Source: CAZRGZ01 sp964599775 (GTDB lineage Bacteria > Patescibacteriota > Saccharimonadia > Saccharimonadales > Saccharimonadaceae). From it: 64,000 nucleotides of DNA. Every line of letters starts with the position of its first letter. Position 1 is the first letter of the stretch. Where the stretch lies: positions 1 through 64,000 of the forward strand of contig CAZRGZ010000003.1 in NCBI GenBank assembly GCA_964599775.1. Direction: 5' to 3'. A program made the translations under genes and the position numbers. Below the pieces are notes generated by a model. It searched no databases. It saw nothing but the letters and a program-made list of their open reading frames with translations, and was not told where the DNA came from. Of the stretch, positions 59,125 through 64,000 are shown piece after piece.

Positions 59125-59767
59125 ACTTATCTCCGCTTTTATTGTTTACTGCAAAATAATTTTTCGCATTTTCATTTGGATACGCCCACGCTTTTTCAAA
59201 AACGTCAGATGTCACATGCTGGGCTTCTATTCCCGGCGGGCCTGGGTTATGCAAGGTAAACCCCTTATCATCGTAATCTATCAGCAATACAAAGTGCCCC
59301 ACATAGCCCTCACGCCCTGCAAGCGTATGGGAGTTCACGTTACAAACTACAAGGTCACCGCCGTCTAACTTCTGCTTCAACTCTGCCTGGCTAGGAACAC
59401 GTGCTTCAGTGGTAATATTTTTCAGCAGTTCACGAGCATAATGGTATTCTTGCTCAATATCGCTATGTTCTATCTGTTTGCGCGCTACAGTCTCTCCTGA
59501 CCGCTCAATCAAATACTCTTCGCCCTCTGTGATAAAACGTTCGTAATCAAAATCTTCCACATTCAGTAGCTCGAGCCCGCTTTGCTGCAGCCACACCATC
59601 CCCGCCATTGGCCATGTCCATAGCCCTTCAGCTTTGGCTGAAGCTTGCCGTAATTCCTGCCAGCTGTACTCACGCTGCGGATGGAAATATTTCATAATCA
59701 TTCTTAAGCACGCCTGGTAGCAGTGTGTGTTATCGATATTGGCGTAGAAAGGAACCGCTTGTTTCAT
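59090..59767 (-). CDS. C39-like cysteine peptidase family protein
   Basis: 225 residues. A papain-like C39-type fold is suggested by DNTHCYQACLRMIMKYF (Cys at ~residue 16), an insert of variable sequence, and GYVGHFVLLIDYDDKGFTLHNPG (His and Asn). No ABC-transporter domains or signal peptide are attached, so this is a stand-alone cytoplasmic protein of the peptidase_C39-like group. It lies 3 nt after the pentapeptide gene and overlaps nnrD. Confidence 0.75.
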   Translation of the reverse strand: MKQAVPFYANIDNTHCYQACLRMIMKYFHPQREYSWQELRQASAKAEGLWTWPMAGMVWLQQSGLELLNVEDFDYERFITEGEEYLIERSGETVARKQIEHSDIEQEYHYARELLKNITTEARVPSQAELKQKLDGGDLVVCNVNSHTLAGREGYVGHFVLLIDYDDKGFTLHNPGPPGIEAQHVTSDVFEKAWAYPNENAKNYFAVNNKSGDKYGTSMAKTITA

Positions 59768-59770
59768 GTT

Positions 59771-60409
59771 TTACTCTTCTACCTTTATGCCTATTTCCAG
59801 CGCCATATGAGCCGCTGCTTGTATAAGCTGCGTATTATCTATGGTCGCGCCTTTTAGGCTTTGCCAGCCACTGAGGCTCATAATGTCGGAACCACGAAGG
59901 TCAAGCGAGGCGATTTTGGCCGTATCAAAAATAGTTCTCTCTAGCGTGCAGCCACGCATTTCTACCCCTTTCAGTTCAGCACTGTAAAAATCGGCTTCCG
60001 CTAGTGAACAATCTTCAAACCGCACCCGGTGTAATTTTGCAAAGCGAAAATTAGCTAAATCTAGCTTGCAATTTCGAAAAGTAACATCCTTGAGCACACT
60101 TTTGCTCATATCCACGCCATCCAAACGGCATTTTGTGAAAACTGTGCGCATGAGTGATGCGTCATTACAACGGGCTGCGGTAAACTGTGTATTTTCCACC
60201 CGTACATCTAGCGTTTGGAGCTTGCTAAGGTTAGCTTGCATAAAGATACAGTCATCTACTACCACTTCATCCCAGGTGGTATTATCAAATATTACTTCCG
60301 TTGCATCAATGCCATCGAGCTGTATTTTCGAAAGCTTTTCTTCCTTCGGTAGCATCGTTACCTCAGTGAGATCGCTTGAGATATCTGGCTCTCGTATCGC
60401 TTTATTCAT
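59771..60409 (-). CDS. Pentapeptide-repeat-like protein
   Basis: About 212 residues from the ATG at 60409. Degenerate A(D/N)LXX repeats fill residues ~45-190: DDCIFMQANLSKL, CRLDGVDMSKSVLKDVTFRNCKLDLANFRFAKLHRVRFEDCSLAEADFYSAELKGVEM. These form a right-handed quadrilateral beta-helix. The target is unknown; some relatives mimic DNA. It is co-directional with the C39-like and nnrD genes. Confidence 0.85.
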   Translation of the reverse strand: MNKAIREPDISSDLTEVTMLPKEEKLSKIQLDGIDATEVIFDNTTWDEVVVDDCIFMQANLSKLQTLDVRVENTQFTAARCNDASLMRTVFTKCRLDGVDMSKSVLKDVTFRNCKLDLANFRFAKLHRVRFEDCSLAEADFYSAELKGVEMRGCTLERTIFDTAKIASLDLRGSDIMSLSGWQSLKGATIDNTQLIQAAAHMALEIGIKVEE

Positions 60410-60563
60410 CACCTCTATTTTATCATGCCACAACTAAAGCTGAATGGCGCGTCCTTGGTCCTCCGCTGAAGAACGAGCCTTTCATCAGGTAACCTAAAGA
60501 CAATAATGGTGAACTTTTGAGTAGTAGCCATATTGCTAGTTTAGTAAACCGCTACACAGGATG

Positions 60564-61094
60564 TTAAGCAAAATCATTAATATATTTCTGTGCTTTCTTA
60601 ACAATAGTATTGGATTTATGGTGGAGCTGTATCCTGAGTAAATCAACGAGTGCGTCTTTTGAAAAGTCGCCATTTTGGGTAAAGTACATCAGTGTTTTCA
60701 TAGAGTTTGCAGCTACTATCCAATCAATCTCATGAGAAGAAAGTACCTTTACTAGCCACGACAACGCTTTTCGTTTTTGCTCGTCCGTTAGGTTCACTTC
60801 TTGGTAAATTTGTGCGAGATGCCACTGTATTGACGGTTGTTGATCAAGGCCGGATAATTCCGCCTGCATTTTATTGATATACGGCTCAATCCATTCAGGA
60901 TGCTGCCGGCACACCTTCTCAAAAGCATCCGCCGCACGCATACGCACCCACGGGTCTTGGCTGAACATGCAATCATAAAGCTCGTTTAACAGTGTTTTAT
61001 CTTTCAAAACTTCGCGAATAACCTCGTCTACCTTGCCTAGTGAATTTGATTTTCCGCCAATAGAGAGTGTTTCTTCCATTTTTTGAATCGTCAT
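60564..61094 (-). CDS. HEAT-like helical repeat protein
   Basis: 176 residues, all helical. Repeating helix pairs with SQDPWVRMRAADAFEKVCRQHPEWIEPYI and WIVAANSMKTLMYFTQNGDF resemble HEAT/ARM repeats, usually protein-binding scaffolds. Conserved Trp and Arg at DPWVRMRAADA are typical of such repeats. A TATGAT box lies 6 nt before the ATG. Function unknown. Confidence 0.7.
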   Translation of the reverse strand: MTIQKMEETLSIGGKSNSLGKVDEVIREVLKDKTLLNELYDCMFSQDPWVRMRAADAFEKVCRQHPEWIEPYINKMQAELSGLDQQPSIQWHLAQIYQEVNLTDEQKRKALSWLVKVLSSHEIDWIVAANSMKTLMYFTQNGDFSKDALVDLLRIQLHHKSNTIVKKAQKYINDFA

Positions 61095-61172
61095 ACCATT
61101 ATCATAGCAGTATATTCTTGTAAAAGTACCGTTTTTACAATTAAGTTAACACACGAATATTTTTTGCCAAAT

Positions 61173-61838
61173 CTACTTTGGGCTAATAGCCTCGATTGCG
61201 TTTAATACTTCATCAACCTTAACAAGCGATTTATTCAGCCCATCTGAGGCGTAATAGCTGTCCTGCGGGTTTTTGCCTGTCACCTGCGGCAACGCTGCCC
61301 ACTCTTTCGCAAGATTAGCGGCTAACTCTTCGCGAGTAAGCTCGCCATTAATGTATGCTTCAGCGCCGCGCCGCTCAATGAGCGCTGCAGCCAGTTTATC
61401 TTGCGTAGGCGGGTCAAATGGCTGGCTAGGAGGGATGCCTAGCTCGTCGACTAAACCTTTGAGTGTGGTATCGATGATCTGGTATTTACCCACAGCATTG
61501 CTTGGACTACCTTGGCGTACATAATCTGACTGCCATTGCATGACCTCTGCGATCGGCATTTCGGTGAATTTAATCGACGAGTTGTCTGCGTTGCCAAAAT
61601 ACGCATTATAATTACCCTTACTTTCCGCCTCGGCAATCAGGCGAAGTAGCGGCGTGTAAGTGGCAGGGTCGACAGTGAGCCGTTGATTGTGCATATTTAC
61701 AGCATAAGTGAATATGCCGATAAGAAGAAGTGCGGTAAGTACTGCTGGTGTAATACCGCCATTTCTTTGCCAACGTTGAACAGACCGAAGAAATTTTCGT
61801 TTAAATTTCAATATAGTTCGGCGTTTTATGATGGTCAC
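61173..61838 (-). CDS. Membrane-anchored lysozyme-like muramidase
   Basis: About 221 residues from a GTG at 61838 with AGGA five bases upstream; other starts are possible. A basic N-terminus and a membrane helix (ITPAVLTALLLIGIFTYAV) lead to a lysozyme-like domain: LLRLIAEAESKGNYNAYFG (catalytic Glu candidate in AESKGNYN), KFTEMPIAEVMQWQ, and NAVGKYQIIDTTLKGLV, as in phage-type muramidases. It probably cleaves peptidoglycan outside the membrane, for remodelling or interaction with host cells. Confidence 0.8.
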   Translation of the reverse strand: MTIIKRRTILKFKRKFLRSVQRWQRNGGITPAVLTALLLIGIFTYAVNMHNQRLTVDPATYTPLLRLIAEAESKGNYNAYFGNADNSSIKFTEMPIAEVMQWQSDYVRQGSPSNAVGKYQIIDTTLKGLVDELGIPPSQPFDPPTQDKLAAALIERRGAEAYINGELTREELAANLAKEWAALPQVTGKNPQDSYYASDGLNKSLVKVDEVLNAIEAISPK

Positions 61839-61941
61839 ATGATTCCTGTTCACGACTCAATTATGAAGCTAAGCGCTACGTGATCGGGTAAGCCATTAAT
61901 AGCCGCCTAGGTTGAGGCTTGTTATTTTATTTTGCATACCT

Positions 61942-62175
61942 TTAATCATAACAAAAAGTGCTTTCGGTCGTATAGCAGTTGCGCCTAGAAGATATATCGG
62001 TTAAACCTAAAACAACAGCTCGATCCATTGCCATGGAAAACAACCCTTGAATATTTCTAATATAAGAAGAACGATACTTCTTTTTAGATAATGCTAATTG
62101 CCATTCTTGAACATGAATTGGGGTAATTTCTGATGTGAATAAGGTTGTTTTTGAACAAAATATTGTGTCAACCAA
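61942..62175 (-). pseudogene. Tyrosine recombinase fragment (integrase core-binding domain)
   Basis: The readable part ITPIHVQEWQLALSKKKYRSSYIRNIQGLFSMAMDRAVVLGL matches the SAM-like N-terminal core-binding domain of phage integrases. The catalytic domain (R..H.R..Y) is missing, and another frame upstream reads NWLTQYFVQKQ, suggesting a frameshift. This is a decayed integrase in an AT-rich region between the muramidase gene and tRNA-Gly. Confidence 0.7.
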
Positions 62176-62203
62176 TTAAAAATGGAATAGGAAGTAGGCA
62201 AGC

Positions 62204-62290
62204 TTATTTCTTATTCTTATTATTGATAATAAACAAAGCAAAGACTGCAGCAAAACAACTAAATACACCTATCCATAAAACAGTTTCCAA
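62204..62290 (-). CDS. 28-aa membrane peptide
   Basis: A TTG start at 62290, nine bases after AAGGAG, opens 28 codons ending TAA. The product is one hydrophobic helix (VLWIGVFSCFAAVFALFII) with a Lys/Asn tail (NNKNKK). It lies in the AT-rich remnant element. It resembles small membrane peptides of unknown role; no toxin family was recognised. Confidence 0.45.
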   Translation of the reverse strand: METVLWIGVFSCFAAVFALFIINNKNKK

Positions 62291-62413
62291 AATGATCTAC
62301 TCCTTGTTAATAAATTTATACCGCACTCCAAGTAACTGGTTATTGAAAAATCACCTCTTTATGAAAAGAGATAGAGTTCCAAAAAGAAACTTCCAGTGCG
62401 AGCTCATTAACAA

Positions 62414-62815
62414 TTAAGATGTTTTAATAATATAAGAAGTGATTGCTTTAATTTTTGAATTTTTACCAAAGCCTCTGAAGTTATATACATCGCAAAAAGC
62501 AACACTTTCCTTATCGTTTAGTATTAAAGTTCCATTTACAGAACCTGTATTTCCGTGTGTGATGATGTTCTGTATACGTAACTGTTGAACTTTACGATTT
62601 TTCATTTGATGTAACGCTTTTTCAAAATCACCTTTTCCCCGAATTAGTTTATCACCGATGATTTCCCAAACCACATCATCTGTCATCCAATCCATACAAA
62701 ATTCTATTTCATTTTTGACAAAAGCGATACTAAGATCTCTAAGCAGCTCTTTTTTAGGTGAGTTTCCACAATTCTCAGCACATTCTATCTTTATATTTTC
62801 AGAATGAGTCTCCAT
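62414..62815 (-). CDS. SnoaL-like (NTF2-fold) protein
   Basis: 133 residues from the second ATG (62815), 9 nt after GGAG. The NTF2-like plan is visible: LRDLSIAFVKNEIEFCMDWMTDDVVWEIIGDKLIRGKGDFEKALHQM, then beta strands IQNIITHGNTGSVNGTLIL and AFCDVYNFRGFGKNSKIKAITSYII. Such proteins bind small ligands or act as isomerases; the substrate is unknown. Base composition is AT-rich compared with the core genes, so it probably arrived with the integrative element. Confidence 0.8.
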   Translation of the reverse strand: METHSENIKIECAENCGNSPKKELLRDLSIAFVKNEIEFCMDWMTDDVVWEIIGDKLIRGKGDFEKALHQMKNRKVQQLRIQNIITHGNTGSVNGTLILNDKESVAFCDVYNFRGFGKNSKIKAITSYIIKTS

Positions 62816-62893
62816 TGTCTCCATCTCCTTCTTTGGTTATATAATACTATCTTTAAATACTATTATTTCAAAATCCGCAATTCAAGCAAATAT

Positions 62894-63136
62894 TTAGTAG
62901 AATATCAAACCAATGACCTCGGTGATGGACTTATCATCGAAGGTTGCTGTTTCACCAACCTTAAACTCGGTTTTTTCTTCAGGCTTATCGCTTTGACTGT
63001 CGCTTGCATTAGTGTCTATACTAGTTGCAGTATTGTCTTTACCTCCGGTCATTGCACCACCTACGCCAATAAGTACTATGGCTACGATAACCCATACCTA
63101 TACACGTTTATACCAAGCTTTCTTATTTTGACTCAT
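62894..63136 (-). pseudogene. Broken DUF4352-like membrane/lipoprotein gene
   Basis: An ATG at 63136 after AAAGGAGC opens MSQNKKAWYKRV, then a TAG stop, then the same frame continues with a membrane helix (VWVIVAIVLIGVGGAMTGG), a polar linker and FKVGETATFDDKSITEV before a second stop at 62894. The layout matches DUF4352 secreted proteins, cut short at the C-terminus. One internal stop plus truncation indicates a pseudogene. Confidence 0.7.
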
Positions 63137-63153
63137 TATAAAATGCTCCTTTC

Positions 63154-63173
63154 TTGATGACATTTGTCATCAA
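63154..63173. promoter_or_regulatory. Palindromic operator 1 (BlaI/CopY-like)
   Basis: TTGATGACATTTGTCATCAA is a perfect 20-bp palindrome with the core GACANNTGTC, close to the ACANNTGT core of BlaI/CopY-type operators. It lies 17 bp upstream of the broken DUF4352-like gene. Confidence 0.5.
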
Positions 63174-63202
63174 TATATCACATTTACTTACAATGTCAGT
63201 GG

Positions 63203-63222
63203 TTGATTACATTTGTACTCAA
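63203..63222. promoter_or_regulatory. Palindromic operator 2 (BlaI/CopY-like)
   Basis: TTGATTACATTTGTACTCAA shares the centre and ends of operator 1 and contains TACATTTGTA, an exact TACANNTGTA box. Its start is 49 bp from that of operator 1. Confidence 0.5.
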
Positions 63223-63308
63223 TACATTAGCGATATTTCGCTGGAACAGCTTTTCAAGGGCCTTTGAAACTGCATGGCGGTAGAATCTTCGTATTAGGAA
63301 TAGTGAAA

Positions 63309-63327
63309 GCGGGTAAGGAGACTCTAA
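63309..63327. repeat. Direct repeat of the tRNA-Gly 3' end
   Basis: Nineteen bases identical to 63459-63477, which encode the acceptor 3' strand and T-arm of tRNA-Gly. Together with GCGGGT at 63335-63340 (minus strand reading) it forms a minimal acceptor/T-arm-like hairpin, so it may be a tRNA remnant or a former attachment site. Confidence 0.7.
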
Positions 63328-63383
63328 ACTCTTGACCCGCCGGAGGCTGGTACAAGAGCTGCTCCTGGCGATTTTTATATTTT

Positions 63384-63402
63384 ATGAGGCCAGGAGTTAG
63401 AG
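63384..63402. repeat. Inverted copy of the tRNA-Gly anticodon-to-T-loop segment
   Basis: Nineteen bases are the exact reverse complement of 63472-63490 inside tRNA-Gly. A read-through transcript of the tRNA would therefore carry a segment complementary to the tRNA itself. Confidence 0.7.
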
Positions 63403-63416
63403 AACTCACACACAAA

Positions 63417-63457
63417 CCATAGAAAAACCCGGTCACAGGGACCGAGTTTTTCTATGG
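63417..63457 (-). terminator. tRNA-Gly terminator
   Basis: Arms CCATAGAAAAAC (63417-63428) and GTTTTTCTATGG (63446-63457), with an inner GGTC/GACC stem, directly after the tRNA 3' end. Confidence 0.75.
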
Positions 63458-63530
63458 TGCGGGTAAGGAGACTCTAACTCCTGGCCTCATCCTTGGCAAG
63501 GATGCGCTCTAACAACTGAGCTATACCCGC
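63455..63530 (-). tRNA. tRNA-Gly(GCC) with altered 19-56 pair
   Basis: 76 nt with encoded CCA. Acceptor GCGGGTA/TACCCGC, D-stem GCTC/GAGC, anticodon stem CATCC/GGATG with loop TTGCCAA (anticodon GCC), T-stem AGGAG/CTCCT. The T-loop is TTAGAGT, so position 56 is A instead of C. The D-loop AGTTGTTA has U at 19 instead of G. The pair is thus U19-A56 rather than G19-C56. A TTGAAA-17-TATAAT promoter lies just upstream. Confidence 0.93.
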
Positions 63531-63566
63531 GTAACAACCGTATTATAGCGAATTTTATGCGACGTT

Positions 63567-64000
63567 TCAAGAGGCCGCGGTAGTTCTGGTGAATAAGCCC
63601 GGATACTTTACAACCAAGCCATTATCGTCAACAGTGATTATAGCCTCAAAATCGGCACTTGGCTGTTCAAATTTCCATTCATACTGTGAAATCCGTGTGT
63701 ATATTTGGCGTTCCTTGCTGAGCGCTAGGTCAGGGGCGTTAATATAGGCGACCCCTATAGTCGCGATCTCGCCTACAGCCAGCTGGAGCCGACGAATCGG
63801 CAGCGTGTTTGAAAACGGCGTGGCGCGAAAATCAACATCGATACAGCCCTGAATGCTTTTTATCTCTTTCCCATCTACATCCTTCCAGTGACCCTGACCG
63901 TCGGTATAAATACCAAGCCGACGGTCTGACGCATTTTCCTGAATAGACACTTCGCGTACATGCCAGTTTTTGTCGCAAACAATTCTATACGCCGCATCCC
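63567..64000 (-). CDS. Putative glycolipid-binding (DUF1089-like) protein, 5' end outside window
   Basis: About 143 codons are present and the frame is open to the right edge. The readable part runs from AYRIVCDKNWHVREVSIQ through DGQGHWKDVDGKEIKSIQGCIDVDFRATPFSNTLPIRRL and ends VVKYPGLFTRTTAAS. These blocks (CIDVD, TPFTNTLPIRRL, YPGLF) are typical of the DUF1089 putative glycolipid-binding family. An internal GTG (63950) is not the true start because similarity continues upstream. Function in the cell is unknown. Confidence 0.8.
   Translation of the reverse strand, partial: DAAYRIVCDKNWHVREVSIQENASDRRLGIYTDGQGHWKDVDGKEIKSIQGCIDVDFRATPFSNTLPIRRLQLAVGEIATIGVAYINAPDLALSKERQIYTRISQYEWKFEQPSADFEAIITVDDNGLVVKYPGLFTRTTAAS

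Noticed and set aside
62894..63136. Reading the in-frame TAG as an amino acid (recoding)
   Set aside because: TAG and TGA both end other intact genes in the window, and this gene is also truncated at its C-terminus, so a simple pseudogene fits better.
62804..63157. Plus-strand 117-aa frame opposite the DUF4352-like pseudogene
   Set aside because: It has no ribosome site or family similarity and is antisense to recognisable protein sequence; judged a shadow frame.
1..64000. CRISPR arrays
   Set aside because: No array of regularly spaced direct repeats and no cas genes were seen on either strand.

Overview
The window looks like a chromosomal segment of a reduced-genome bacterium of the Patescibacteria (Candidate Phyla Radiation), most likely a Saccharibacteria (TM7) relative. 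This is inferred from gene content. There is compact information-processing machinery, no amino-acid or cofactor biosynthesis in 64 kb, an RNA polymerase beta-prime without its structural zinc cysteines, small conserved membrane proteins, and many genes whose -10 box lies 6-10 nt upstream of the start codon. TGA works as a stop codon, which argues against the recoded Gracilibacteria/SR1 lineages.

Layout. 1-7,542: the S10-spc ribosomal protein operon on the minus strand (L3 to S5) with its promoter and a leader hairpin. 7,543-9,782: a 186-bp structured inverted-repeat element and three membrane-anchored proteins, one a putative metallopeptidase. 9,863-14,690: rpsJ, tuf and the str genes (fusA, rpsG, rpsL), with separate promoters and terminators. 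14,851-25,036: a short leader ORF, rpoC, rpoB, clpP (CIRCE-controlled), a GC-rich orphan gene and trigger factor. 25,208-31,231: hisS, pcp, a truncated VOC gene, tRNA-Leu(CAG), rsmD, a putative zinc-hydrolase-like protein and recG. 31,384-43,754: a GC-rich TerC/DUF475-type gene, tyrS, a class A PBP, a PIN-TRAM protein, radA, a membrane HExxH protein, clpC (second CIRCE) and nusA. 43,883-52,253: a GC-rich 59-aa gene, a PepN-type aminopeptidase, an rnhB-yraN fusion, dnaE and three small membrane proteins. 52,360-53,523: a GC-rich gene, a short assembly gap, a hammerhead ribozyme, repeats, tRNA-Leu(TAA) and tRNA-Cys. 53,622-57,514: class Ic ribonucleotide reductase, with a small extra gene whose C-terminus resembles the missing redox tail of NrdA. 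57,515-64,000: accessory material, including a broken MarR gene, nnrD, a C39-like protein, a pentapeptide-repeat protein, a muramidase-like protein, a decayed AT-rich integrative element beside tRNA-Gly, and a partial glycolipid-binding-like gene.

How it works together. Most of the window makes ribosomes, RNA polymerase and the protein quality-control system. Two perfect CIRCE operators overlap the clpP and clpC promoters, so HrcA probably co-controls the ClpCP protease. The strongest unusual items are: a complete type III hammerhead ribozyme (52,872-52,929); an apparently split NrdA C-terminal tail; a zinc-site-free beta-prime; four or five GC-rich single-gene units, mostly with their own consensus promoters, set between core genes; a probably leaderless class of mRNAs; and a tRNA-Gly with a swapped 19-56 tertiary pair and partial copies of itself next door.
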